A stretch of 22,433 nucleotides of DNA from Methanobacteriota archaeon (GTDB lineage: Archaea > Thermoplasmatota > Poseidoniia > Poseidoniales > Thalassarchaeaceae), in contig PBPH01000040.1 in the NCBI GenBank assembly GCA_002725475.1, forward strand, positions 1 to 22,433, written 5' to 3'. Positions within the stretch are counted from its first letter, which is position 1, and each line of letters begins with the position of its first letter. Below, in pieces: positions 1-9,700 of this stretch. The position numbers were made by a program, and so were the translations under genes. The notes below the pieces were generated by a model that saw only the letters and a program-made list of their open reading frames with translations, was not told the DNA's origin and made no database searches.

Positions 1-1269
1 ATCAGTCAAGCGGCAGGAGATAACGATAACTCTTGGGAACCTGGTGAGTACCTTTTCCTTTCAGAAGGAACTGAAGACATTTGTGATGCAGCAGAATGCT
101 TGATTGAAATTTCAGTCACTCACAATGGACGTACAGTTGCTGGTGATGGGGTGAGTGGCCAAGGAGGAAATGTAGGTGGTAGCAGTAGTACAGGAGGAAC
201 TACCACACCTCCACCTGTAATTTCGATACCAACTTTCACCGAACATGCAATTACTACAGATGCCGAAAACACTTGGACAGTCGTCACAGTTGACATGGAT
301 GGAGATGGGGATACAGATGTCCTCTATACATCAGTGGTTTATGACAAGGTTGCTTGGTTTGAAAACGATGGTTCAGAGAGTTTCACAGAACATGAAATAT
401 CCACTAGCGTTGATGAAGCTACACGTGCAATTGCAGTAGATTTGGATGGTGATGGCGACATGGATGTTCTTGCAGCCTCATATGCTAATACCGGTGCTGA
501 TATATCTTGGTTTGAAAATGATGGTTCAGAGAGTTTCACAGCTCATACCATTACTACACAAGCGGATAGAGCGCGTTCTGTCAAAGTTGCAGATGTTGAT
601 GGAGATGGAGATTTGGATGTTCTTTCAGCTTCTTATGGTGATGACAAAATAGCGTGGTATGAGAACGATGGTTCAGAGAGTTTCACAGCCCATACCATCA
701 CCACCAGTGCTGATGGTGCAGTATCGCTCTTTGTGATTGATGTAGACGGGGATGGTGATATTGATGCACTTTCAGCATCTTCAAATGATCGAGAGATTGC
801 TTGGTATGAAAATGATGGAACTGGAAGCTTCACAACCAACTCGATCCGCATCACTAGTAATACCAACCCCACATCTGTCAGCGCTGCAGATATTGATGGT
901 GACGGAGATATTGATGTACTGTCCACATCTCAACAAGGGGGTGATTTTCTAGTATGGTATGAGAATGATGGTACTTCATCGAGTTTTACCAAACATGAAA
1001 TAGATTCTAGTTTTTATGGTGCAAGAACAGTTAGTGCGCTAGATTTAGATGGTGATGGTGATATGGATATCCTCTCATCGTCTTCCTCTCAAGATACGGT
1101 CGCATGGTATGAGAATGATGGCACAGAGAGTTTTACTTCTCATACCATAACCACCAATGCAAATGGAGTAATGGGCGTCCATGCAGCGGATCTAGATGGT
1201 GATGGTGATATTGATGTGTTATCAGCTTCTGAGAGTGATGATAAAATTGCTTGGTATGAGAATAGTTGA
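1..1269 (+). CDS. Pilin-like surface protein with seven-repeat FG-GAP/VCBS propeller (5' end outside window)
   Basis: The reading frame is open from base 1, so the true start lies upstream; an internal ATG at 100 is not the start. The first ~55 codons match the body of the next gene closely (ISQAAGDNDN, then WEPxEYLF, EGTEDICD), which makes this a paralogue whose class III signal peptide is missing from the window. After a Gly/Ser/Thr linker (SSSTGGTT) come seven repeats of ~47-50 residues, each holding a DxDGDGDxD calcium loop (first DMDGDGDTD, last DLDGDGDID) and usually a following W[FY]ENDG strand. Seven such repeats fit a seven-bladed propeller. Inference: a pilus subunit or pilus-borne adhesin displaying a calcium-dependent propeller. 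The gene ends 12 bases before the next start, so the two probably share a transcript. Confidence 0.85.
   Translation: MSQAAGDNDNSWEPGEYLFLSEGTEDICDAAECLIEISVTHNGRTVAGDGVSGQGGNVGGSSSTGGTTTPPPVISIPTFTEHAITTDAENTWTVVTVDMDGDGDTDVLYTSVVYDKVAWFENDGSESFTEHEISTSVDEATRAIAVDLDGDGDMDVLAASYANTGADISWFENDGSESFTAHTITTQADRARSVKVADVDGDGDLDVLSASYGDDKIAWYENDGSESFTAHTITTSADGAVSLFVIDVDGDGDIDALSASSNDREIAWYENDGTGSFTTNSIRITSNTNPTSVSAADIDGDGDIDVLSTSQQGGDFLVWYENDGTSSSFTKHEIDSSFYGARTVSALDLDGDGDMDILSSSSSQDTVAWYENDGTESFTSHTITTNANGVMGVHAADLDGDGDIDVLSASESDDKIAWYENS
367..688 (+). repeat. Three identical 22-bp copies inside the propeller blades
   Basis: The 22-base string beginning GATGGTTCAGAGAG occurs identically at 367-388, 520-541 and 667-688, spaced 153 and 147 bases apart, which is one propeller blade. 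A diverged version starts near 1117. The bases after copies two and three (encoding AHTITT) are also nearly identical. This points to recent blade duplication or gene conversion inside the coding region. Confidence 0.8.
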
Positions 1270-1281
1270 AATATGGGTTGA

Positions 1282-2487
1282 ATGAAAATGAAAAAATTTG
1301 AGAAAAGAATGAATGATGAAGAGAAGGCAGTAAGTCCCGTAATAGCGACCATTCTGATGGTTGCAATTACGGTGGTTCTTGCGGGAGTGTTGTATGTATG
1401 GGCCAATAATTTGGCTAGTGAAGGTACTGATACTACATTAAACACCTTGAACACCTACACTGCAGAGGATGCGGCAGATGAAACGGGGCCGGGAGCAGAA
1501 GACACATTGATAAAAATGCAGATGACGGGTAAGGACGAGTTATCTTGGGCATTTGTAAAAATCACAATTTCTATTGGCGACAATGTATTCACATGCAGCG
1601 TTCTTGAAGGTGATGATTGTGAGATTAGTCAGGCGGCAGGTGACAATGACAATGTCTGGGAACCTAGCGAATATCTATTTTTGAAGGAAGGCACCGAAGA
1701 TATCTGTGATGGCACTATTTGTCCGATTACAATTTCAATTACAAATGGTGGCCGTTCTGTTGGTGGCTCGCCTTTGATTTTAGTCGATGGAGCATCTGGC
1801 GGTAGCTCTGTTAGCGATAGTTCCAGCACCGGGGGCACTACAGTAACCACGGAATCTTGCTCGGATGTATTTGCAGTAATTGAATCTCAAGATGATGTGT
1901 CTAGTTACTCGCATTGTACAGATTTGAGGGCACTTTACCTTCACCAAACAAGTGGAGTAACTGATGTTAGCTTACCTCATCTAGAGAAGATATATCAGTA
2001 CGCATATTTCCACCAAAATGAAGATTTAGAGACAGTATCCTTACCTAATCTTCAGGAGGTTGAAGAAAATGTTTATTTCCACCAAAATGATGCTCTAGAA
2101 TCTGTTGATTTATCGAGTCTTGAAGAAGTGGGTAATAACGATGACAACGATGGGGGATATGTCTATTTTTACCATAACTACGCTCTTGAGTCAATCGATC
2201 TATCAAGCCTAAAAAAGGTGTATGTAAATGAATATGGAGATCAAGGATATGTCTATTTCGATAACAATGATGAACTTTTATCAATTGATATGTCTAGTCT
2301 TGAACATGTAGAAGGCTATCTCTATATCTCAGGCCATGACGTTCTTTCAGATATTGGTTTAACGAGTTCTCTAACTGCGGTTGATGACTATGTGTACATC
2401 TACAGCAATCCAGATTTGTGCGTACCTTCATTAGATTGGGACAGTATTTCAGATTCGGTTTCAATGGGTAGCAATGGTGCATGCTGA
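1282..2487 (+). CDS. Type IV pilin-like protein with receptor-L/leucine-rich-type repeat head
   Basis: The N-terminus is an archaeal class III signal: a charged leader (residues 1-15, ending NDEEK), then AVSPVIATILMVAITVVLAG as the hydrophobic pilin helix. A PibD/FlaK-type prepilin peptidase would be expected to cut between K15 and A16. Residues ~45-165 form the body shared with the preceding gene, and a linker (DSSSTGGTT) follows. Residues ~185-395 hold repeats of the pattern 'L.sIDLSSLexV.gyvYfy.N', as in receptor L-domain and BspA-like leucine-rich folds, with Cys near both ends of the domain (TESCSD and PDLC). Starts at 1288 or 1309 would also keep the signal; the Shine-Dalgarno sequence is weak. 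Inference: a pilus subunit with a binding head. The ligand cannot be told from sequence. Confidence 0.88.
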   Translation: MKMKKFEKRMNDEEKAVSPVIATILMVAITVVLAGVLYVWANNLASEGTDTTLNTLNTYTAEDAADETGPGAEDTLIKMQMTGKDELSWAFVKITISIGDNVFTCSVLEGDDCEISQAAGDNDNVWEPSEYLFLKEGTEDICDGTICPITISITNGGRSVGGSPLILVDGASGGSSVSDSSSTGGTTVTTESCSDVFAVIESQDDVSSYSHCTDLRALYLHQTSGVTDVSLPHLEKIYQYAYFHQNEDLETVSLPNLQEVEENVYFHQNDALESVDLSSLEEVGNNDDNDGGYVYFYHNYALESIDLSSLKKVYVNEYGDQGYVYFDNNDELLSIDMSSLEHVEGYLYISGHDVLSDIGLTSSLTAVDDYVYIYSNPDLCVPSLDWDSISDSVSMGSNGAC

Positions 2488-2544
2488 ACCGATTGGTAAT
2501 CAATGGCACATCTTAATTTACGGCCCTATTGAGGGTGCCCTACT

Positions 2545-2550
2545 GAGGTG
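2545..2550 (+). promoter_or_regulatory. Shine-Dalgarno deciding a GTG start
   Basis: GAGGTG lies 5 bases before the GTG at 2556 and is one of the clearest ribosome binding sites in the window. It supports the GTG start of the small membrane protein. An AT-rich TTAATTTA at about 2513-2520 could be its TATA element. Confidence 0.6.
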
Positions 2551-2555
2551 TTGCT

Positions 2556-2990
2556 GTGGCTGATGTTAGTGAAGAACAAACTGAGGGCAATCCTCTCGAT
2601 GAGGCGAAATCGCTTTGGAAAATGATTGGCCTTACTGCTTTGACTGCTAGTATGTGTTGTTTTCCAAGTATAGTTTGGGTATTATTCGCTGGCTCTTCAG
2701 CAATAGTTGCAGCTGATCAGCTTTCCAATGACTTGTATTATGGAATTGCTCGACCAATACTGTATCTTGTTTCTCTAGGTATGGTATCAATCGGCCTAAT
2801 CATACATTTTCGTGGTAAAGGAATTTGCACATTTGACGATGCTAAGAGAGAAAGGCAGCGAATAATCAACACCACTCTAGCAGTTTTGACAGCCACATTC
2901 TTAATCTATTTTATATGGAATTATATTGTTCTAGAAATAATCGGTATTGCCATAGGATTGCCTTGGGCCGAGTCAGCAATTTGGAAGTAA
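2556..2990 (+). CDS. Small multi-pass membrane protein of unknown function
   Basis: 144 residues starting at GTG with a good Shine-Dalgarno (GAGGTG). An acidic soluble N-terminus (1-20) is followed by hydrophobic segments at about 23-54, 63-84 and 103-136, giving three or four membrane helices. A vicinal Cys pair (C34-C35, in SMCCFPSIV) lies in the first helix. Another Cys (C91, GKGICTF) begins a basic loop rich in Arg and Lys before the last helices. The Cys pair in helix 1 recalls small MerT-like metal transporters, but the similarity is too slight for a functional call. The gene converges on thiN with a 9-base gap, and is separated from the pilins by 68 bases. Confidence 0.75.
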   Translation: MADVSEEQTEGNPLDEAKSLWKMIGLTALTASMCCFPSIVWVLFAGSSAIVAADQLSNDLYYGIARPILYLVSLGMVSIGLIIHFRGKGICTFDDAKRERQRIINTTLAVLTATFLIYFIWNYIVLEIIGIAIGLPWAESAIWK

Positions 2991-2999
2991 ATTTTCCAT

Positions 3000-3626
3000 T
3001 TATTGATTTATCAGAATGAATAGCGGGTCACCACCATGAATGGTGAGTTCCGCATCACAATTAGCAACATTTGAGAGGCCACGAGTTGAGAAAGTGATGT
3101 TTTCTCCATTCAATTCCCATTCAGGGCCCAACAGAGTGACGTTTGTTGTTCCAAAACTAAATATTGAAAATGTGCCACTGAGTGATATTTTACCCGAAAA
3201 ACCGGTTACAAAACGATGGAGAGATGTAGAGGTTAGATTAGCAGTGATATTCAGGCTTTGATCTGCATTAGCAAGTGTCGCAAATCCACCTATCAAGTGA
3301 TCAAGTCTAGAACCTTCAATTCCATCAACTAGAATTTCATTCCATTCTCTTTCGTGACACAAATTTAGTGCCTTTGCTAAATCGCTTTCAGATTGGCTTC
3401 TAAGATGGACAATTTCAGCTCCATTTTCTTTAGCCCATTGTAAATCCTCATCTTTCGCTGAATCTAAGTCCCCAACCACTAATGTAGGAAACTTATTCAT
3501 CGAGCGTAGATGACGAATTCCCCCATCTACTGCAACGATTTGATTGGCTTTGTCAAAAGAGGCATTCAATCGATCCTTGTCACCGATTTCTCCGGCTCCA
3601 ATTAGCAGGGCCACCTCTCTAGACAC
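3000..3626 (-). CDS. thiN: Thiamine pyrophosphokinase
   Basis: Transfers pyrophosphate from ATP to thiamine to make thiamine diphosphate in the cytosol, the last step of thiamine salvage. The 208 residues match the usual length. Family landmarks are all present: VDGG (33-36), GDLDS (52-56, metal/ATP site), SDLAKAL (81-87), GIEGSRLDH (102-110) and the C-terminal thiamine-binding signature GLSN (183-186). The N-terminal catalytic domain covers about 1-120 and the C-terminal beta domain about 125-208. The gene stands alone on the minus strand, divergent from the giant surface gene and convergent with the small membrane protein. Having a kinase suggests the cell can use imported or recycled thiamine; whether it can make thiamine de novo cannot be judged from this window. 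Confidence 0.95.
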   Translation of the reverse strand: MSREVALLIGAGEIGDKDRLNASFDKANQIVAVDGGIRHLRSMNKFPTLVVGDLDSAKDEDLQWAKENGAEIVHLRSQSESDLAKALNLCHEREWNEILVDGIEGSRLDHLIGGFATLANADQSLNITANLTSTSLHRFVTGFSGKISLSGTFSIFSFGTTNVTLLGPEWELNGENITFSTRGLSNVANCDAELTIHGGDPLFILINQ

Positions 3627-3645
3627 ATGTCCTGTAGCGGTTACT

Positions 3646-3653
3646 GATTTATT
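3646..3653 (-). promoter_or_regulatory. thiN: Possible TATA box for thiN
   Basis: Read on the minus strand this is AATAAATC, centred about 23-24 bases before the thiN ATG. No Shine-Dalgarno is evident, so the arrangement fits a leaderless archaeal transcript. The match to a TATA box is loose. Confidence 0.3.
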
Positions 3654-3715
3654 CTGTTTGCTTAACTCATTTTACTCACTCACTGATTACTCTTTTACCG
3701 AAGTAGGTGCCCCAT

Positions 3716-3732
3716 CGGCCCCATGGGGGCCG
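3716..3732. promoter_or_regulatory. GC-rich inverted repeat at the start codon of the giant gene
   Basis: CGGCCCC (3716-3722) and GGGGCCG (3726-3732) are perfect 7-base complements flanking the ATG at 3723. In mRNA this would put the start codon in the loop of a GC-rich hairpin. On DNA it could be an operator in the 96-base divergent region shared with thiN. If translation starts at the GTG at 3738 instead, the palindrome lies just upstream of the start. Confidence 0.4.
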
Positions 3733-6700
3733 CATGTGTGTCCAATGAGAGAAACAATTTACCCCTAGTTTTGGTTCTCCTGATGATTATTGCATCACTT
3801 TCTCCACTTGGAATTCAGCAGTATCTTGACAATTCATCATTATCCGAAGATGAGGGCTACTCATCAACAATATCTTTCACAAATGGAAGTGGTTACCAAT
3901 TTGCTGGCCAAACTGTGGTGATAAATGGTTCAGATTGGCTAGTTGATTCAGACAGGGGTTTGGATGTATGGCAAATTACATCCCTCAACACCTCTCTTTC
4001 TTTCGATGGAATCGATCTCACTCAAGATGATCGAGGAAGAGCGCGTGGTTGTATGCATGAATCAGGCGGTGGCATCTGGTTAGCAAAACTAGAGTATGGG
4101 GGAGGAACTAGTTTGACTCAAGTTGAGTCTGGAGGTCCAGGCCTGGGCGAGAAATGCTCCATAGCAGTCGACGATCGAGAAAAATCACATATTGCTTATA
4201 CAAATGAATCGGGTTTTCTGAGAGTTGCATATCAGACATGGGGGGCAAATGGGGGTTCATGGGGATGGAACATTAGGACAATAGAAAATCTAACAACGGT
4301 TTCAGAAATTACATTGCATCTTGATTCCCAAGGCGATCAAAATATTCTATGGTTGGATTCCAACAACAGCCTTCATTTATCCACCTACACTACCTGGTGG
4401 ACTCACACAGATTTGATGCCAGGCACCAGAATCGGTGAAGGATTTGACTCATATCTTGATGATGATGGATCTCTCAACATTTTCTATCGTAATCTCGATA
4501 GTATGCAAATTATTCATGGAGTAATGGATACTAATGGCAGTTGGGTCCTTAGCGCCTTAACCGCAGGTGCGGACATTGGCCCCGCTCTTTCTTTTGCCAA
4601 AGATTCCAGCACAGGAAATATCCAATATGCTTACTCAACATCATCTTCAACTAATTTGAGAGTAGTTAGAGATCTTAGTGGTCAAGAGAATGGCAGGATT
4701 TCACCATCAATTCAAACAATAGCTAGCGGCTCAATTGCTGATGAATACGCAACACAAGCGTTCAACACTCTCGATTTTGATTGTGACGGGATAGAGGATT
4801 TGATTGTTAGCAAGCCAGATGCTAATTCCAGTGTTGGTGCAGTCGAAATCTTTTGGGGTTCTACTGCTGGTCTTTCTGTAGTGGCTGATTTCGTCCTTTC
4901 AGGCACTGCCGGAGGTGATAGATTTGGTTCGAGTATTGCTAATGCTGGAGATGTTAATGGCGATGGTTGTGAAGATTTGTTAGTTGGTGCTACCGGGGCA
5001 GTTGACAACTGGGGTTACCCAACAGGCAAGTCATACGTTTATTTTGGAGGAAATCATTCACATGCCTCTCCAGATTGGGTTGTGGAGGGCGAAAATTCAG
5101 GTGATAAATTTGGGGGAACAGTATCTACAGCTGGAGATGTAAATAATGATGGGTTCGACGATGTTCTAGTGTCAGCTACAGGTTTTACTCAATCTGGCGG
5201 AGAAGGTAAAGCCTACCTTTTCCTTGGTTCTGCATCTGGTCCTGAGACATCGGATTCTTGGACCACAAGAGGATATTGGCAGAACGTAATTCAAGGCTGG
5301 TCCCTTGCTGGAATAGGCGATATCAATGGCGATGGTTTTGACGATATCGCATTAGGTGCAGCTGGCTCATTTTCAGAACTCACTGGTAGTGGGCGTGTCC
5401 AAGTCTATATTGGTTCAGGAACAGGTTGGATGACCCTTGATAATTCTTGGACCACTTCAACTACGAATACATTACTTGGATATTCAGTAACGGGTATTGG
5501 GGATGTCAATCAAGATGGCTTTGATGATTTTGCTTTCAGTGAGCCCCTCTTCGATAACGCTGCTCTTGGAAAGGTCAGGGTATTTTTGGGGGATTCCACT
5601 GGCTTCCCTGATGATCCAGCCCTAGAGATGGTTGGCACTCAATCAAATCAACTGTTTGGTAGTGACGTTTCTACCATTGGTGATATCAATGATGATGGCC
5701 TTGAGGAAATTGCAATATCATCAATTGGTTTAGGGACCTCACCTGGTAAAGTTGAGTACTTCTTTGCAGATGATACTGACTATCTGAGGAGAGGGGCTAA
5801 CTCTCATCTTGCTACGGGCGTTACAGGGCAACATTTAGGTCGAACAGTAGGTGGTGGTGGTGATTTAGATGGTGATGGACAAATTGAGATAATTATTACA
5901 TCACTGGATAAGGATATGGATGGAAATTCTGTAGGTGCTGTTGTTCAAATTGAGAAATTGGATAGCGACGTTACAGATATTTCAATGCCAACTAGTCATG
6001 TTGATTTAGAATTGGATGATTTGGGAAGATTCCACATTTTTGTGATTGGTAACGGGGAGGCTCATCACCTTGAGAGGCCAAATGCAGCAATCGATACCAC
6101 TCAATCATGGGATACAGAAACCTTCGATACAACGAATATTTCTATGGTACTAACACATTCTGGGAAAGCAATTATTCTAGATGAAGATTCTTTCATTCAA
6201 CAGAATGGTCATACCAAATACTCACACAGTCATCCAACATTGTCAAACACAATTAATTCAATTGACCTAGCAATTATTGATGAGCAAAGTCATATTTTCT
6301 ATTCTGAAGTTCATAATTCTTCGACGTCTTACACAAATTTCAGAGCCGAATCAGATTTGGGGTTCGCGACCACTTTATTGGGTAACAATTCAACTTCAAT
6401 TGTTGCTTTCAATTCAACAAGTGCACTTTCAGGATATAATGTAAGTAGCTCTTGCATGTTTTCAAATGGCACAGTGGCTTTCACTAGGGGATTATCTAAT
6501 GCAACTATGGTTACCTACTATGAAGGGGGTAATGAATCGACTTTCACCATTTCCAGCGATCCTGCGTTATCTATCGACACCTCATGTAGTGGTTCTTCTC
6601 TATTGGTTGCAATGCAGACTTTATCTTCCTACGAACTTTTAGAGTTTGATGATGGCGTCAACTCACTCAACTCAGGTTCAGCATCCGTAACATCTGCTGA

Positions 6701-9700
6701 AGCATTCATTGTCGACTCATCAGCCAAGACGGCCCTGTTCGCATCAGCCAGTGGAGGATACGAACTATGTGACAGTAATTCTTGCTCAATTCTGATGTTC
6801 TCCTCTGCAACAATGGTATCTGCTGCAACAGATGGTGACGGTACATCATGGATTTTACATGATGGTGGCAATGGCATAGCTTCACTTTCAATCCTTGATG
6901 GATTAGCCGTAAATGATGTTTGGACACACAGTTCTTCGGGAACTTCTCAATTAACTCATGGAGATATGGAGATTGATAATGAAGGAACAATTAGATTCGT
7001 CTTAATTGAAATGGACGGAACGAGTTCGATTATGAACAGTTACCGAATCTATGATGATTGGGACCGAGATTTCATTCCTCTTCCTATGGATGAAGTACCC
7101 CTAGTTGGTGGCCAGTGGTCTGATTCCGATTCAGACGGATATGGCGATAATCCAGATGGCCCTGCTAATGATGAATGCCCAACATTTGGTGGAACTTCAA
7201 TGGATCGTGTTAGCAAGTGGGGATATTTTGGTTGCGCAGATTCAGATTGGGATGGATGGGCCAACATCATAGATGATTGTCCATCTGAAGGTCCTAACAA
7301 CAATGATGGCGATTCATGGATTGATAGTATTGGATGCCCAGACCCCGATGGTGACGGTTGGAGTTCTTCTGGCCTATGGACAAACACTCCTGATCAAGAC
7401 GCACTGAATTGGTATCAACAACGAGACAGTGACGCAGATGGCCACCTAGATAATCATGGTCCAGACTGTTGTGGTGTGGATTCTTCAATAGATATTTTTC
7501 CTAGAAATGGCAATCAATGGGAAGACGAAGACGTTGATGGTTGGGGTGATAATCGTGACTTCGAATATGCAAATGCAACTCTAAGAACTACAAATGGCGT
7601 AGATATTGACAATGATGGAAGTAATGATTACTGGTACATTGATTGGTTAGGTGATCAATGTCCAGGGGTCCAAGGGTTCTCAAAATTTGATCGAGGAGGT
7701 TGTCCAGATTCAGATGGAGATGGTTGGTCAGATCCACATCTATCTGAAAATCCAAACGAAGCATCATGGTTGTACAATAGAAGTCAATGCCATGCAACCG
7801 ATTCAGAAGGGCACTACGGCTGTGCTGACAATTGGCCAGGTGGAGGCAATACAGGGGAAACCTGTTCTGATTTGGATAATTGCTCACAGCAATGGCATGA
7901 CAAAGATGGTGATGGTTACGGGGATAATTCAACAATAGGTGCATGGCTTAGGGACGCCTTCAATGAAGATTACACTCAATGGAATGACACTGATAATGAT
8001 GGCTATGGTGATAATCAACAAGGAACCACTCCCGATGATTGTCCTGTGAGCTGGGGTAACTCAACCGTTGATAGATTGGGTTGCCCTGATTCAGATGGGG
8101 ACCAGTATTCTAATCCAGATGCTAGTTCGTTTGCACATCCAAATGGCGATGCCGATTCTAATTCTTCTAACTCTGAGCAGTGGAGAGATACAGATGGCGA
8201 TGGGTTTGGCGATTTTACGAATAAGACAAATGGGGACTTCTGCCCTAACGAATATGGTTACTTGAATGGAGTCGGGGGTCGTGGTTGTCCACTTCCTGCA
8301 GAGGACTCGGATAGCGATGGGATTATTGATGACGAGGACAATTGTTCGAATACATCAATTGGGGCATCTGTAGATACTGATGGTCCTTGGAAGGGGTGTT
8401 CTGAGAATCAAAAGGACGATGATAATGATGGCGTGTCTAACGCTGATGATAATTGCGCCAATACAACTGCAGATGCGATTGTTGATGCGAATGGTTGTAG
8501 CAACGATCAATTAACCTTGGATGATGATAATGATGGAGTTCCAAATATTACAGATGAATGCCCAAATACTGAAGCGGGATTAAATGTTTCAGAAGTTGGT
8601 TGTGCCGACATTCAATTGGATAGCGATAATGATGGCGTATCAAATGATGTTGATGCTTGCAATGATACAGCAGAAGGAGCTGTCGTTGATGAAATTGGTT
8701 GTCCGCGAAGTGACCTTGATAGCGATGGGGATGGATATGTCGATAGTTCAGATGCATTTCCAGTTGAGCCTTCCCAGTGGGGCGATTATGATGGAGATGG
8801 TTTTGGTGACAATACCAGTGGTTTCCAAGGTGATTCTTGCCCTACCGAACCCGGCCAATCTTCAGGCGCACCCAATGGTGATCGTTGGGGTTGTGTTGAC
8901 ACTGATGGCGATGGATTTAGTGACCCAACATCCGGTTGGGGTGTAGCCGATGGAGCAGATGCATTCATCAACGAATCAAGTCAGTGGAGGGATACTGATG
9001 GCGATGGATTTGGTGATAATCAAACGGGATATCAGGCAGATGAATGCCCATTGACCCCAGGTGTGCTTAATGGAGTATTAGGAATAGGTTGTGCTTCTGC
9101 TACTGATAGTTCAGGAAATGAAGTAGATGAATGTGAAAAATGGCAACCATTCTATGACCCTGCTACAAATCCAGGAGAATCTGTGCCTGAAGAATTTCAT
9201 GAATGCACTTGGTATGATGAGTGGTATAGTGTCGCAGAAGAAGATGAAAGTTTGTCTATGACAACAATCGCAGCAGGAGTTGTATCTGCAATTATCCTTT
9301 TACTAATCATCGTCTTAGTTTCTGTACGGTTAATTCGTGGTGGCGAAGAGGATTGGGACGATGACGATTTATTCGATGAAGAAGATGATTGGGAAGAAGA
9401 AAGAGACATTTTTGCACCGGGATCATCTAGTCGTGGGGCTACTTGGAATGCGCCTTCTGCCACTCAGGATTTCTCAAATCGAGGAGGAGGCCCACCAAGT
9501 AGAGGAGGAGGCCCACCAAGTAGGGGAGGCGGCCCACCAAGTAGAGGAGGTGGCCCACCAAGTAGAGGGGGTGGCCCACCAAGTAGAGGAGGTGGCCCAC
9601 CAAGTAGAGGAGGTGGCCCACCAAGTAGAGGCGCCCCTGCCGGCCCATCTCGTTCTTCAAACCCCCCGGTCAAGGCAACCAAGCGAAAGGTTGTGTCAGG

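Noticed and set aside
2556..2990. Assignment of the small membrane protein as a mercuric transporter (MerT)
   Set aside because: Only a Cys pair in the first helix supports it. No mer genes are nearby, and other small membrane families would fit as well.
7049..8971. Several open frames in other frames across the TSP3 region
   Set aside because: The repeated GATGG-type codons of the calcium motifs keep other frames open; none has a start signal or recognisable family.
9480..9626. Possible CRISPR array
   Set aside because: The units are 21 bases, directly adjacent with no spacers, and in frame within a coding sequence.
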